Counted from the first letter of the stretch, positions 41,353 to 51,628 are shown. The stretch is DNA of 64,000 bases from Lachnospiraceae bacterium (GCA_910575475.1 CAJTGD010000023.1:1-64000), one strand, 5' to 3'. The notes: a model not told the origin generated them from the letters alone. A program made the numbers and translations.

Positions 41353-43065
41353 TTACCGGTAATGCACCACCGTGATCTGAAGGCTCCTTCTCCCCATATA
41401 CTCATTCACCGACGGATAATATGTAAACGCCATCTTGCTTTTGTGCTTCATATATTCCATGCATGCACCGACATCTCCGAAATATACCGCATCCATCCGA
41501 AGCCCTCTGGCATCCTCCACTTGAAATTTCAGCACATTCTGGTTCTTTCCCACGATCCTTGGGGATATCACGCGCAGGTTTTTTTCCACGAATAAAGGCT
41601 TAGAGTTTCCCTTTCCAAAGGGCTCCAAAAGCTCCAGCTCTTCCACCAGCTTCTGCGATAAATAGGCGATCGGAAGCTGCATGTCAATGGATACCTTCTC
41701 GATCAGGTCCTCCTCCGTCAGCCTCGACAGCTCATTGATCCGCTTCCGGAATACTTCCACATTTTCCTCGGGCAGAGACAACCCTGCCGCAAGCTTATGC
41801 CCCCCGAATCTGGTAAACAGCTCCCTGCACCGGTTCATTTCCTCGAACATATGATAGCTCTCAATGGAACGCCCGGAGCCTTTCACTCCCTCCTCCGCGG
41901 AGGTCAGCACAAAAACCGGGCGGTAATACCGCTCCCGGATGCGCCCGGCAATGATCCCGGCAATACTCTCATGGCAGTCCGGCAGATAGACCACCAGAAC
42001 CTTGTCCTCTTTCAGAGCGGAATTTTCGATCATCTCCACGGCCTGCTCCACGCCCTGCTCTGTCATATCCTTGCGGCTGTCATTGAGCTCCTTCAATTCC
42101 TTCGCCAGACGGGATGCCTCTTGGGCGTCCTTCGCGTTCAGAAGGGCCAGAGCGCGCTTGGCCGTATCCAGTCTGCCGCTGGCATTGATGCAGGGCCCCA
42201 GAACAAATCCGATGTGGTAGGCGCTGATCCGATCCGACGGTACTCCGGTACACTCGATGAGTGCTTTGAGTCCCTCGTTCCGGGTTCTTTTCAGCATATT
42301 CAGCCCGGTTTTCACAAAGATCCGGTTTTCTCCCTGAAGATCCATCACATCCCCCACCGTGGCAATAGCCACATGCTCCATGAGATGCCGGATCCTGCCC
42401 GGATCCTCCTTCCTGGCCCGGTAGAGTGCCTCCACCAGCTTAAAGGCCACCGCCGCCCCGCACAGCCCCTTGAACGGGTACTCGCAGTCCGGACGGTGGG
42501 GATCCACCACCGCGTCCGCCGGAGGCATCTGGTAGCTCCTCCCTTCTTCGGTTTCCAGATAGGGAATCTCATGGTGGTCGGTGACGATGATGGTCAGCCC
42601 ATGTTCCTTCCCATACGCGATCTCATCGAAAGCCGCAATCCCGTTGTCGCAGGTGATGATCGTATCGATCCCGTCCTCCAGCGCCTTGTCGATCAGCATT
42701 TTGTTCAGCCCGAAGCCGTCCCGGATCCGGTCCGGAATGTCCGCGTCCACATCCGCCCCCAGCCCGGACAGGCCCTCCAGAAGGATATAAGACGCGTTGA
42801 CCCCGTCAATATCATAGTCTCCGATCACCCGGACCGGCACATGCGCCTGGATCTTCTCTTTCAGGATCTCCACGGCCCTGTCCATATCCTTCATCCGCAT
42901 ACCGTCGTGCAGGTCCGCGTCAGTCCCGTTCAGATAGCTGCCGATCTGAGCGTCCTCCGTCACATCCCGGTTGCGGATCAGCCTGGCAAGGATCGGAGAA
43001 ATGTGATACTTTGCGGCAATCCCGTTAAAATCTGCTTTTTTCATCGTTACAAACCATTTTTCCAT
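41353..43065 (-). CDS. recJ: single-stranded-DNA exonuclease RecJ
   Basis: 570 aa. The DHH phosphoesterase core shows VIGDYDIDGVNASY (motif I), TCDNGIAAF, VTDHHEIP (the DHH motif), and later RFGGHKLAAGLS in the DHHA1 domain; the C-terminus is an OB-fold. RecJ degrades single-stranded DNA 5' to 3' in recombination and repair. I chose ATG 43065 with AAAGGA 9 bases upstream. The gene lies between secDF and rel, as in many Clostridia. Confidence 0.93.
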   Translation of the reverse strand: MEKWFVTMKKADFNGIAAKYHISPILARLIRNRDVTEDAQIGSYLNGTDADLHDGMRMKDMDRAVEILKEKIQAHVPVRVIGDYDIDGVNASYILLEGLSGLGADVDADIPDRIRDGFGLNKMLIDKALEDGIDTIITCDNGIAAFDEIAYGKEHGLTIIVTDHHEIPYLETEEGRSYQMPPADAVVDPHRPDCEYPFKGLCGAAVAFKLVEALYRARKEDPGRIRHLMEHVAIATVGDVMDLQGENRIFVKTGLNMLKRTRNEGLKALIECTGVPSDRISAYHIGFVLGPCINASGRLDTAKRALALLNAKDAQEASRLAKELKELNDSRKDMTEQGVEQAVEMIENSALKEDKVLVVYLPDCHESIAGIIAGRIRERYYRPVFVLTSAEEGVKGSGRSIESYHMFEEMNRCRELFTRFGGHKLAAGLSLPEENVEVFRKRINELSRLTEEDLIEKVSIDMQLPIAYLSQKLVEELELLEPFGKGNSKPLFVEKNLRVISPRIVGKNQNVLKFQVEDARGLRMDAVYFGDVGACMEYMKHKSKMAFTYYPSVNEYMGRRSLQITVVHYR

Positions 43066-43133
43066 GATAGCATCCTTTTCTTTCTTCGTATTCACAGGGA
43101 CGACATGGCTGCCTTCCATATTCCACAGCTATA

Positions 43134-43175
43134 GAAAAGCTGCCTCCCTCCTGTTCAAGATCGGAAGGAGACAGC
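43134..43175 (-). terminator. terminator between secDF and recJ
   Basis: Minus strand GCTGTCTCCTTCC (43175-43163) pairs with GGAGGGAGGCAGC (43151-43139) over 13 positions including two wobbles, followed by TTTTCT. So recJ and secDF are not simply one transcript. Confidence 0.75.
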
Positions 43176-43258
43176 CTGTCCCTTTTTATTTCAGTGCATC
43201 TCCTTCTGTTCAGAAGCTTCACAGATACACCCGTTTTTTACTCATTGGAAGGTGTAAT

Positions 43259-45511
43259 TTATTTTCCCACTACCGCCTTTTTCCCCTCACGGCTCTTCAT
43301 GATATACCACAGCGCACCCGTGATACATACGGAAGAATAGGCGCCACATACGATACCTACCATCAGCGGCAGGGCAAATTCCTTGATGGAGCTGACACCC
43401 ATGATGAACAGCACCAGCACCATAACAAAGGTCGTCAGGGAGGTGTAGATACTTCTTGTCAGTGTCCGGGTGATACACCGGTTCACCAATTCATCCAGGC
43501 CCTCATTTTTCTTCTTCGTGTGCAGCTCCTCACGGATCCGGTCAAAAATAACGATGGTAGCGTTGATGGAATATCCGACAATGGTCAGCATACACGCGAT
43601 AAAGGTATTTCCCACGGAGACCCTGGCCACCACATAGAATGCCAGCACGATCAGCACGTCGTGGAGAAGCGCGGCAACCGCGCTGGTGGCAAATCGGATA
43701 TCCTTAAACCGGAACCAGATGTACAGCAGCATACAGATCGTAGCCACGATCACCGCCACAATGGCATCCTGGCGCATCTCGGAGCTGACGGTGGCACTGA
43801 TATTCTCTGTTGCGATCTTTGCCTCGTCCGCATGGAAAATGCTGGTCATTGCGGTGTTAAAAGCCTCACGCTTGTTCAGATCCAGTGTCTGGGTCTTGAA
43901 GATCACCTGATTGGTGCCTTCCACCTTCTGTACCTGTACGTTGTTGTCTCCTGTTACGTATTCGATCTCAGGAACGATCTCCTGATCGATCTCCTCTAAT
44001 GTATATTCCTTATCAAAGGTCACGCTTGTAGAGGTACCGCCTTTAAATTCCAGGCTGTAATTCATCACGCCTTTTCCCTGCGCGCCGTTGACTCCCATAA
44101 ATACGAATCCAACTACGATCAGCAGGACGGAAATCCCGAAGAACAGCCTTCTCTTTCCCAAGAAATTGACTGTCGTCTGTTTCGCCTTCTTCGCATGTCC
44201 GTAGAACTTCTTGTCACGGATTCCCACTGCATAGAAGGAGTAAATGATGATCCTGGTGATCACCAGTGCCGTGAACATGGATACCACGATACCCATTGCC
44301 AGTGTCTGCGCAAAGCCTTTTACCGTACCGCTTCCCAGCCACTGCAGGACAAAGGCCGCGATCAGGGTGGTGATATTGCCGTCCAGGATGGCGGACATAG
44401 CCTTCTGGAATCCGGCATTTAAGGAACTCTTTACGCTTTTTCCTTCCGCCAGCTCCTCCCGGACTCTGGCGAAGATGATGACATTGGCATCCACCGCCAT
44501 ACCGATCCCCAGGATGATACCTGCGATACCCGGCAGAGTCAGCGTGATATCAAATGCATTTAACAGGACAAGGATCAGTCCCGTATAGGTCAGCAGCGCA
44601 AGGCTGGACGCAAATCCGGGAAGCAGGTATGCCGCACACATGAAGATAAATACAATGGCAAGTCCGATGGCCCCGGCTTTCAGACTGGTGCTGATGGCTT
44701 CCTCACCGAGCTGTGCGCCTACCACGTTGGAACGCAGCTCTTCCAGTTCCAAGCTCAGTCCGCCGATCCGGATAGTGGAAGAAATCCTCTCTGCCTCCTC
44801 GAAGCTCATGCTTCCTTCGATGATCGCCTGGCCGTCCTTGATCTCCGCATTGACATTGGGTACGCTGATAAACTCACCGTCATAGTAGATACCGATACTT
44901 TCCTTTGCTTCATATGCCCGCTTGGTAGCGTCTGCAAACTTTTTGGTCCCCTCCGGGGTCATTTCCAGTGATACCACGTTCTGGTTCGCATTGGTCAGCT
45001 CATTTGTGTGCACTTCGGCAGAAGCGCTCTTCACATCCGTACCCGTGAGCACGATAGAGCCTTCTTCATCCATCATTTCTTCGATGGTCTTATTTAAAGC
45101 ATAGTCGCCGTCCTTATAGGTATAGTTTTCCTCTCCCTCGCTGTCTGTCTCCGCGATAAAATACAGGGAACCCGGCTGTCCCAGCTCATCCAGGATCTCG
45201 TTGGCATTGGTCACGCCAGGAATCTCGATGCTGATCCGGTCATCCCCCTCCTGGTATACGGTTGCCTCTGTACTGTACTGCTCCACACGGCGCTGCAGCT
45301 TATAGATGGTGTCTGCCATATCCTCCGCCGACGGTGTGCCGCCCTTTACCTGGTAGGTGATACTGACGCCGCCTTCCAGATCCAGGCCCAGCTTGATGTT
45401 CCTTGCCGCACCTGAACCGCCCTTTCCGAACCCGACCGCGGTCGTAAATCCCAGCAGACCGATCAGGACTACGATCAGGATCAGGCTGATAATGCCTTTA
45501 CTTTTTTTCAT
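43259..45511 (-). CDS. secDF: fused protein translocase subunit SecDF
   Basis: 750 aa, SecD and SecF joined in one chain, twelve membrane segments expected. SecD part: GLDLEGGVSITYQV (D1), the large outside domain, then GIILGIGMAVDANVIIFARVREEL. SecF part from about residue 440: FKGGTSTSVTF and TIVGYSINATIVIFDRIREEL. It uses the proton or sodium gradient to pull proteins through SecYEG. ATG 45511 has AGAAAGGA about 9 bases upstream. It follows scfB by 29 bases. Confidence 0.96.
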   Translation of the reverse strand: MKKSKGIISLILIVVLIGLLGFTTAVGFGKGGSGAARNIKLGLDLEGGVSITYQVKGGTPSAEDMADTIYKLQRRVEQYSTEATVYQEGDDRISIEIPGVTNANEILDELGQPGSLYFIAETDSEGEENYTYKDGDYALNKTIEEMMDEEGSIVLTGTDVKSASAEVHTNELTNANQNVVSLEMTPEGTKKFADATKRAYEAKESIGIYYDGEFISVPNVNAEIKDGQAIIEGSMSFEEAERISSTIRIGGLSLELEELRSNVVGAQLGEEAISTSLKAGAIGLAIVFIFMCAAYLLPGFASSLALLTYTGLILVLLNAFDITLTLPGIAGIILGIGMAVDANVIIFARVREELAEGKSVKSSLNAGFQKAMSAILDGNITTLIAAFVLQWLGSGTVKGFAQTLAMGIVVSMFTALVITRIIIYSFYAVGIRDKKFYGHAKKAKQTTVNFLGKRRLFFGISVLLIVVGFVFMGVNGAQGKGVMNYSLEFKGGTSTSVTFDKEYTLEEIDQEIVPEIEYVTGDNNVQVQKVEGTNQVIFKTQTLDLNKREAFNTAMTSIFHADEAKIATENISATVSSEMRQDAIVAVIVATICMLLYIWFRFKDIRFATSAVAALLHDVLIVLAFYVVARVSVGNTFIACMLTIVGYSINATIVIFDRIREELHTKKKNEGLDELVNRCITRTLTRSIYTSLTTFVMVLVLFIMGVSSIKEFALPLMVGIVCGAYSSVCITGALWYIMKSREGKKAVVGK

Positions 45512-45540
45512 GACTTTTTTCCTTTCTGTATTACTTTCTC

Positions 45541-46944
45541 TTATGCATCCTCTGCGTGATCTGCCAGCGCGGCCTTGATCATAATGGCGCATTCCACTCT
45601 CTTGCGTTCCATCTCGCAGCTCACGTCATAAGTGTCATGAATGGTATGATGGAATTTGTAAGAATTTGCCATACAGCCTCCGCTGCAGTAAAAACGCGCA
45701 AAGCATGTTCTGCATTTTTCCTTGGAATACACACTGCAGCTACGAAATTCCCCGGCAATCTCCGGCCGGGTGATGCCGTCCGTGACATTTCCCATCCGGA
45801 ACTGTTCATCCCCCACAAACTGATGACAGGGATACAGATCCCCCCAGGGCGTTACCGCCAGGTATTCCGTGCCGGAACCGCATCCGGACAGCCTCTTTGC
45901 CACACAGGGGCCGCCTTCCAGATCGATCATAAAGTGGAAGAACTGGAATCCCTTCCCTTTTCGTTCGTACTCAATGATCTGATCCGCCAAAATGTCATAT
46001 TCCTCGAAGATCCTGGGCAGGTCGCTCTCCTGAATGGCATAGGGATCGGTATCCCCGCCCACCACAGGTTCAATGGAAATCTGCCGGAAACCCAGATCTA
46101 CATAATGCATCACATCTTTGGAAAAGTCCAGGTTTTCTCTGGTAAATGTACCGCGGATGTAGTATTTTTCCTGATTCCGGCTCTCGGCCAGCCTCTGGAA
46201 CTTGGGAACGATCAGGTCGTAGCTGCCGCTGCCGTTGGGGAAGGGCCGCATCCGGTCATTGATCTCCTTCCTCCCGTCCAGGCTCAGCACCACATTGTCC
46301 ATCTCCCGGTTGACAAACTCCTGTACCTCGTCGTTAAGCAGTACCCCGTTAGTGGTCAGCGTAAACCGGAAATGCTTGTCATACTGCTGCTCCAGCTCCC
46401 GTCCATAAGCCACCAGCTCCTTCACCGTCTTCCAGTTCATGAGCGGCTCTCCGCCGAAAAAATCCACCTCCAGGTTGTGCCTGTTGCCGGAATTCTGAAC
46501 CAGGAAATCCAATGCCTTCTTCCCGACCTCCGGTGACATCATGGCGCGCCGCCCGTGGTACTCCCCTTCCTCCGCAAAGCAATATCTGCAGGCCAGGTTG
46601 CAGTCATGGGCGATATGGAGGCACAGCGCCTTGACCACGGTCTTCCTCTGCTTCACTTCGTCTATATAGTCCTCATAAATGTCCTGAGTAAATAACTGTC
46701 CCGCCCTGGTCAGCTCTGTCACTGCCTCCAGCACCTCCGACACTTCCTCCTCCGGATATCCCGGCAATTCCCGCAAAAGGGCTTCCAGGGTTCCCGGACT
46801 GTTCAGCGTATCACAGGTATGGGAGGGATTCTGCCGCTCCAGGCAGGCGATCACATCATAGGCGGTCTTGTCCACCACATGGACAGAACCGCTGTTTACA
46901 TCCAGGACGATGTTGTATCCATGATTCTGGTATTGATGTATCAC
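45541..46944 (-). CDS. scfB: SCIFF peptide thioether maturase (radical SAM/SPASM)
   Basis: 467 aa from a GTG start. The N-terminus reads VIHQYQNHGYNIVLDVNSG, typical of SCIFF maturases, followed by a peptide-binding region. Radical SAM motif CNLACRYCF gives the CxxxCxxC site; the SPASM region near the C-terminus has GGPCVAKRLSGCGSGTEYLAV, PWGDLYPCHQF, CSVYSKEKCRTCFARFYCSGGC, the ligands of two auxiliary Fe-S clusters. It forms Cys-Thr thioether bonds in the SCIFF peptide encoded just upstream. GTG 46944 is chosen over upstream codons because the family begins here and GGGG lies 6 bases before. Confidence 0.93.
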   Translation of the reverse strand: MIHQYQNHGYNIVLDVNSGSVHVVDKTAYDVIACLERQNPSHTCDTLNSPGTLEALLRELPGYPEEEVSEVLEAVTELTRAGQLFTQDIYEDYIDEVKQRKTVVKALCLHIAHDCNLACRYCFAEEGEYHGRRAMMSPEVGKKALDFLVQNSGNRHNLEVDFFGGEPLMNWKTVKELVAYGRELEQQYDKHFRFTLTTNGVLLNDEVQEFVNREMDNVVLSLDGRKEINDRMRPFPNGSGSYDLIVPKFQRLAESRNQEKYYIRGTFTRENLDFSKDVMHYVDLGFRQISIEPVVGGDTDPYAIQESDLPRIFEEYDILADQIIEYERKGKGFQFFHFMIDLEGGPCVAKRLSGCGSGTEYLAVTPWGDLYPCHQFVGDEQFRMGNVTDGITRPEIAGEFRSCSVYSKEKCRTCFARFYCSGGCMANSYKFHHTIHDTYDVSCEMERKRVECAIMIKAALADHAEDA

Positions 46945-47017
46945 GATATGCCCCGCTTTCTTCTTTATACATGGATAAAGCAGCGACTCCGGCCGCTGCC
47001 TTAAAATCTTATTCTGT

Positions 47018-47161
47018 CTATTTTTTATGCTCGCATGTCTGATTTCCCACGGTACAGGAAGTCTTGCATGCGGACTGACAGGACGTCTGACATTCTCCAC
47101 ATCCGCCTTTATTCACTGTATGGTTCAATGTCTGCGTATTCAGTGTCTTAATGTGTTTCAT
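47018..47161 (-). CDS. scfA: six-cysteine peptide SCIFF
   Basis: A 47-aa peptide: MKHIKTLNTQTLNHTVNKGG, then a Cys-rich tail with Cys at 21, 24, 28, 32, 36 and 43 (CGEC, CQSAC, CKTSC and QTC steps) ending EHKK. The six Cys in a short C-terminal part and the fixed leader match the SCIFF family, a ribosomally made peptide kept in nearly all Clostridia. RBS AGGAGGAG stands 3 bases before ATG 47161. The maturase gene starts 73 bases downstream. Promoter and a leader hairpin lie upstream. Its biological role is not established. Confidence 0.95.
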   Translation of the reverse strand: MKHIKTLNTQTLNHTVNKGGCGECQTSCQSACKTSCTVGNQTCEHKK

Positions 47162-47188
47162 CTCTTCTCCTCCTACTCATCATGCTCT

Positions 47189-47207
47189 GCGGTTCTTCCG
47201 AAACCGC
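47189..47207 (-). promoter_or_regulatory. hairpin in the scfA leader
   Basis: GCGGTT-tcggaag-AACCGC forms a 6-pair stem in the RNA between the promoter and the scfA ribosome site. Confidence 0.5.
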
Positions 47208-47218
47208 TGCTCCGCAAC

Positions 47219-47247
47219 ATTATAGCACAATACCCTCTGATTTTAAA
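47219..47247 (-). promoter_or_regulatory. promoter of scfA-scfB
   Basis: Minus strand TTTAAA (47242-47247), 17-base spacer, TATAAT (47219-47224), partly inside the end of the upstream aminopeptidase gene. Confidence 0.65.
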
Positions 47248-48667
47248 GCATTTTTTTGTAAAATGCCCTGTAACCTTTCACAGCCTCGTACAGATCCGCC
47301 TTGCTGGTCGCCTCCCAGGGGGCATGCATGCTCAGCACCGCCAGGCCGCAGTCGATCACTTCCATCCCGTATTTTGCCATGATATAGGCAATGGTACCGC
47401 CGCCCCCCTGGTCTACAGCGCCCAGCTCCGCGGTCTGGAAGGTCACATGGTGCTCCTCCATGATCCGGCGGAGCTTCGCCATATATTCCGGGTTCGCGTC
47501 ATTGGCCCCGGATTTGCCGCCGCCGCCGCTGTATTTGTTAAATACAAGCCCGTTTCCCAGATAAGCGGAATTTTTCTTTTCAAAATATTTCTCAAAAGCC
47601 GGGTCATAGGCGGCGCTTACATCCGCGGACAGCATCCGGGAATGCAGAAGCGCCCGGCGCAACCGGAGATCAAACGTAACCTCCTGTATCGGCGTTTTTC
47701 CGAATGCTTCCCCGGTCATGGCAAGGATCTCGGCTGCCGCGTTTTCAAAAAAGCGGGACTTCATACCCGTGGCGCCGTTGCTCCCGGTCTCCTCCTTATC
47801 CACCAGCAGGCAGCAGGCCGTTCTTCCGCATCCTTGTGTCCCGGGTTCTTTGTCCCCGTCTCCCAGCAGCGCATGCAATGCGGCAAAAGCGCAGCTCCGG
47901 TCGTCCTGCCCGTAGGAGAGCACCATGCTCCGGTCCAGTCCGCATTCCCTTGCCCTCCCGGCGGGCACGATCTCAAGCTCCGCGGACAAAAAATCCTCCT
48001 CCTGAATCTGGTAGGTTTCGGACAAGATCTCCAGAATATGCTGCTTTACATCCTGTTCCTTTACGGGTCGGTTTCCGATCAGCAGATCCATCTTCTCCGC
48101 GTCAAAAAAGTCCTTCACTTTCTGCTCATTCCGCTCTCTGCCGAGATGGGGCAGCAGGTCCGTGATCACGAACACCGGATCGTCTTCCTTCTCGCCCACG
48201 GACAGCCTGGCCCAGGTTCCGTCCTTCCGGACGACGATCCCGTGCAGCGCCAGCGGAAGCGCGAACCACTGGTATTTTTTGATCCCGCCGTAGTAGTGGG
48301 TATCCAGGTATACATTTCCGGCCTCCTCGTAGCAGGGCACCTGTTTCAGGTCCAGCCTCGGGGAGTCGATGTGGGCGCCGATGATGTTCATGCCCTGTTC
48401 CAAAGGCTCTGTGCCGATCCGGAAAAAAGCGGCCGACTTCTCCATAAAGGAAATATACACCTTGTCGCCGGGCTTCAAGGACGCTCCTTGATGGATCATC
48501 TGCAGAAGATCTCTGTATCCCGCCTCCCGTGCCATGCGGACGGACTCGGCGGCGCACTCCCGCTCTGTTTTTCCCGCATCCAAAAAACGGCGGTATCGAA
48601 TGCTCAGTTCTTCTACCGCCGCCAAATCTTGCTCATTATAAAAATTCCATGCGTTTTTTCTCTCCAT
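47243..48667 (-). CDS. M18-family zinc aminopeptidase, copy A
   Basis: 474 aa. M18 metallopeptidases remove N-terminal (often acidic) residues in the cytosol and act as large oligomers. Visible motifs: GAHIDSPRLDLK (zinc ligand His and Asp), THYYGGIKKYQW, DKEETGSNGATG (catalytic Glu pair), SADVSAAYDP and LSMHAPWEATS (last zinc ligand His). The length is typical. It lies directly after a paralogue (48755-50125) with the same motif order and clearly related sequence, so the pair looks like a tandem duplication. Confidence 0.9.
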   Translation of the reverse strand: MERKNAWNFYNEQDLAAVEELSIRYRRFLDAGKTERECAAESVRMAREAGYRDLLQMIHQGASLKPGDKVYISFMEKSAAFFRIGTEPLEQGMNIIGAHIDSPRLDLKQVPCYEEAGNVYLDTHYYGGIKKYQWFALPLALHGIVVRKDGTWARLSVGEKEDDPVFVITDLLPHLGRERNEQKVKDFFDAEKMDLLIGNRPVKEQDVKQHILEILSETYQIQEEDFLSAELEIVPAGRARECGLDRSMVLSYGQDDRSCAFAALHALLGDGDKEPGTQGCGRTACCLLVDKEETGSNGATGMKSRFFENAAAEILAMTGEAFGKTPIQEVTFDLRLRRALLHSRMLSADVSAAYDPAFEKYFEKKNSAYLGNGLVFNKYSGGGGKSGANDANPEYMAKLRRIMEEHHVTFQTAELGAVDQGGGGTIAYIMAKYGMEVIDCGLAVLSMHAPWEATSKADLYEAVKGYRAFYKKML

Positions 48668-48754
48668 ACCATCTGCTCCTTTTATAAACTGAATCTATCA
48701 TAGTATGGAGAAAATCCCTATTTTTATTCCTGCTTCATGAAGGATTGCCGCACT

Positions 48755-50125
48755 TTACCTCATATCCTTCAAAAACGCACGGTAGCCTTTGTAAGCTTCG
48801 TATACATCCGCCTTGCTGGAAATCTCCCAGGGCGCGTGCATGCACAGGACGGCCACACCGCCGTCGATCACTTCCATGCCGTATGCGGCCAGTATGTAGG
48901 CAATGGTACCGCCGCCGCCTGCGTCGATCTTGCCCATCTCCGCCATCTGGAAGCCCACATGATTGTCATCGAATACCCGGCGCAGCTTTGCGATATACTC
49001 CGCATTGGCGTCATTGGAGCCGCTCTTTCCGCGTGATCCCGTATGCTTGGTGAACACAGGCCCTCTTCCGAAGAAGCTGGAAGACCTTTTTTCGTATACG
49101 TCCGTATACATGGGGTCGTAGGCCGCGCTCACATCGGAGGAGATCATGGTGGAATGCGCAAGGGCACGGCGCAGCTTTAGCTCGGAGAAGCCTTCCAGCT
49201 TTTCATACAGCTCTGCCACCGCATTTTCAAAGAATCTGGAATGCATTCCGGTTGCCCCTACGCTGCCGATCTCTTCCTTATCCACCAGGATGCAGCAGGC
49301 CGTGCGGTCTACCTGCTCCGTATCCAGCATGGCGGCCAGGGAGGTATACGCGCAGATCCGGTCATCCTGCCCGTAAGCCATGATCATGCTGCGGTCCAGT
49401 CCGCACTCCCTTGCCTTTCCTGCGGGCACCACTTCCAGCTCTGCAGACATCAGATCTTCCTTCTCAATGTGGTACGTCTCCCGGATCAATTTCAATATCT
49501 GCGCGGCAGCAGCGTCCTTCTCCTCTCCTGCCAGCGGCCTGCTTCCGATCAGGATGTCCAGGTTTTCCCCTTCCACCACCACGGAAGCCTTCTTCTCCAT
49601 CTGCTTTGAAGAAAGATGTACCAGAAGGTCGGTCACCACAAAAACCGGATCCGTATCCTGTTCCCCGATGGAAATGGTCTCTCGCGTCCCGTCTTTTCTC
49701 ACCACCACCCCGTGGATCGCCAGAGGCACCGTAACCCACTGGTATTTCTTGATCCCGCCGTAATAGTGGGTATCAAAATAAGCGAATCCGCTTTCTTCAT
49801 AGAGCGGGTTCTGTTTCAGGTCCAGGCGCGGGGAATCGATGTGCGCCCCCAGAATGTTCATGCCGTTTTCCAGGGGCTTAGTCCCGATCTGGAACAACGC
49901 AATGGATTTTTCCATCCATGCCGCATAGACACGGTCTCCGGGCCGAAGCTGCTCTGCTGTGTATAAATTGCGGTAGCCCTTTTCCTCGGCCTGGCGGATG
50001 ATCTCGGTCACACACTCCCGCTCCGTCTTGCCGGCATCCAAGAAGGCACGGTAGTCCCCGCACACCTTTTCCAACGCATCCAGCTCATCTGCCTCATAGG
50101 TCAGCCACAAATTTTTCTCTTTCAT
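48755..50125 (-). CDS. M18-family zinc aminopeptidase, copy B
   Basis: 456 aa with the same motifs as its neighbour: GAHIDSPRLDLKQNP, THYYGGIKKYQW, DKEEIGSVGATG, SSDVSAAYDP, LCMHAPWEISS. The segments LDAGKTEREC and RECGLDRSM are shared almost unchanged, so the two genes are paralogues with likely different substrates or roles. RBS GGGGAGG stands 6 bases before ATG 50125. It follows glyQS by 13 bases. Confidence 0.9.
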   Translation of the reverse strand: MKEKNLWLTYEADELDALEKVCGDYRAFLDAGKTERECVTEIIRQAEEKGYRNLYTAEQLRPGDRVYAAWMEKSIALFQIGTKPLENGMNILGAHIDSPRLDLKQNPLYEESGFAYFDTHYYGGIKKYQWVTVPLAIHGVVVRKDGTRETISIGEQDTDPVFVVTDLLVHLSSKQMEKKASVVVEGENLDILIGSRPLAGEEKDAAAAQILKLIRETYHIEKEDLMSAELEVVPAGKARECGLDRSMIMAYGQDDRICAYTSLAAMLDTEQVDRTACCILVDKEEIGSVGATGMHSRFFENAVAELYEKLEGFSELKLRRALAHSTMISSDVSAAYDPMYTDVYEKRSSSFFGRGPVFTKHTGSRGKSGSNDANAEYIAKLRRVFDDNHVGFQMAEMGKIDAGGGGTIAYILAAYGMEVIDGGVAVLCMHAPWEISSKADVYEAYKGYRAFLKDMR

Positions 50126-50138
50126 CTTTTGCCTCCCC

Positions 50139-51530
50139 TTAAAATCTAAGCTTCTCCTCAAAGTAAGATTTCAAATCTTCGATCTTCACCCGCTCCTGCT
50201 CCATGGTGTCACGGTCGCGCACGGTTACGGCGCCGTCTTCCTGAGAATCAAAGTCATAGGTCACGCAGAACGGGGTCCCGATCTCATCCTGGCGGCGGTA
50301 GCGTTTTCCGATATTGCCCCTGTCGTCATACTCGCAGTTGAAATATTTGGACAGCTCCGCATAAACCTTCTCCGCGCCTTCGTTCAGCTTCTTGGACAGC
50401 GGCAGCACACCGATCTTCACCGGAGCCAGCGCCGGATGAAAATGAAGCACGGTTCGCATGTCTCCGCCCTCCAGCTCTTCCTCATCATACGCGCTGCACA
50501 AAAATGCCAGTACCATACGATCCGCGCCCAGGGAGGGCTCAATCACGTAGGGGATGTACTTTTCGTTCTTTACATCGTCAAAATACGTCAGATCCTGCTT
50601 GGACACTTCCATATGCTGGGACAGATCGTAGTTGGTGCGGTCTGCGATTCCCCACAGTTCTCCCCAGCCGAAGGGGAACAAAAATTCCACATCCGTGGTG
50701 GCCTTGCTGTAGAAGGAAAGCTCTTCCTTATCATGGTCACGGTAGCGCACCTCATCCTCTTTGAGTCCGAGGGAACTGAGCCAGTCCAGACAGAACTGCT
50801 TCCAGTACGCAAACCACTCCAGATCCGTATCCGGCTCGCAGAAGAATTCCAGCTCCATCTGTTCAAATTCTCTGGTACGGAAGGTAAAGTTGCCTGGTGT
50901 GATCTCGTTCCGGAAGGACTTCCCGATCTGCGCGATGCCGAACGGAATCTTCTTTCTGGAAGTCCGCTGTACATTCTTAAAATTCACGAAGATCCCCTGG
51001 GCAGTCTCCGGCCGCAGGTATACCGTATTCTTGGCATCCTCGGTCACGCCCTGGAAGGTCTTGAACATCAGGTTGAACTGCCGGATATCGGTAAAATTAT
51101 GCTTTCCGCAGGTGGGACACGGAATCTGGTGTTCCTGGATAAACGAGGTCATCTGCTCCTGGGTCCAGGCATCCACGGTGCCCTCCAGCGCGATCCCCTT
51201 TTCCTCACAGAAGTCCTCAATCAGCTTATCCGCGCGGAACCGCTCATGGCACTCCTTACAGTCCATCAGAGGGTCGGAAAATCCGCCCAGATGTCCGGAT
51301 GCCACCCAGGTCTGGGGATTCATCAGGATCGCGCAGTCCACACCCACATTATAAGGGGACTCCTGAACGAACTTCTGCCACCAGGCTTTTTTTACGTTAT
51401 TCTTCAATTCCACGCCAAGATTGCCGTAATCCCACGTATTCGCCAGACCTCCGTAGATCTCGGAGCCGGGATATACGAAGCCTCTCGATTTTGCAAGGGC
51501 CACAATCTTTTCCATCGTCTTTTCTACCAT
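50139..51530 (-). CDS. glyQS: glycyl-tRNA synthetase, single-chain type
   Basis: 463 aa. It charges tRNA-Gly; the alpha-2 dimer form of class II. The start [21 protein letters not shown] is diagnostic. [18 protein letters not shown] and [25 protein letters not shown] are motif 2 parts, [10 protein letters not shown] is motif 3, and the C-terminal ~100 residues form the anticodon domain. A zinc-type insertion has CKECHERF and [10 protein letters not shown] sigma-A promoter lies upstream; no T-box sequence is visible. Confidence 0.96.
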   Translation of the reverse strand: MVEKTMEKIVALAKSRGFVYPGSEIYGGLANTWDYGNLGVELKNNVKKAWWQKFVQESPYNVGVDCAILMNPQTWVASGHLGGFSDPLMDCKECHERFRADKLIEDFCEEKGIALEGTVDAWTQEQMTSFIQEHQIPCPTCGKHNFTDIRQFNLMFKTFQGVTEDAKNTVYLRPETAQGIFVNFKNVQRTSRKKIPFGIAQIGKSFRNEITPGNFTFRTREFEQMELEFFCEPDTDLEWFAYWKQFCLDWLSSLGLKEDEVRYRDHDKEELSFYSKATTDVEFLFPFGWGELWGIADRTNYDLSQHMEVSKQDLTYFDDVKNEKYIPYVIEPSLGADRMVLAFLCSAYDEEELEGGDMRTVLHFHPALAPVKIGVLPLSKKLNEGAEKVYAELSKYFNCEYDDRGNIGKRYRRQDEIGTPFCVTYDFDSQEDGAVTVRDRDTMEQERVKIEDLKSYFEEKLRF

Positions 51531-51628
51531 ACTGTCTGTTCCTCACATTCTTTTTTTCATCACTCTTCACAACCACAGGCAGGAATCCTCTCAGCCGGAT
51601 CCTGTCTGCAGCTTCCTGAACAATAGTC

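Noticed and set aside
51531..51628. T-box leader before glyQS (also looked for before hisS and aspS).
   Set aside because: No conserved T-box sequence or specifier stem could be found in the leaders.
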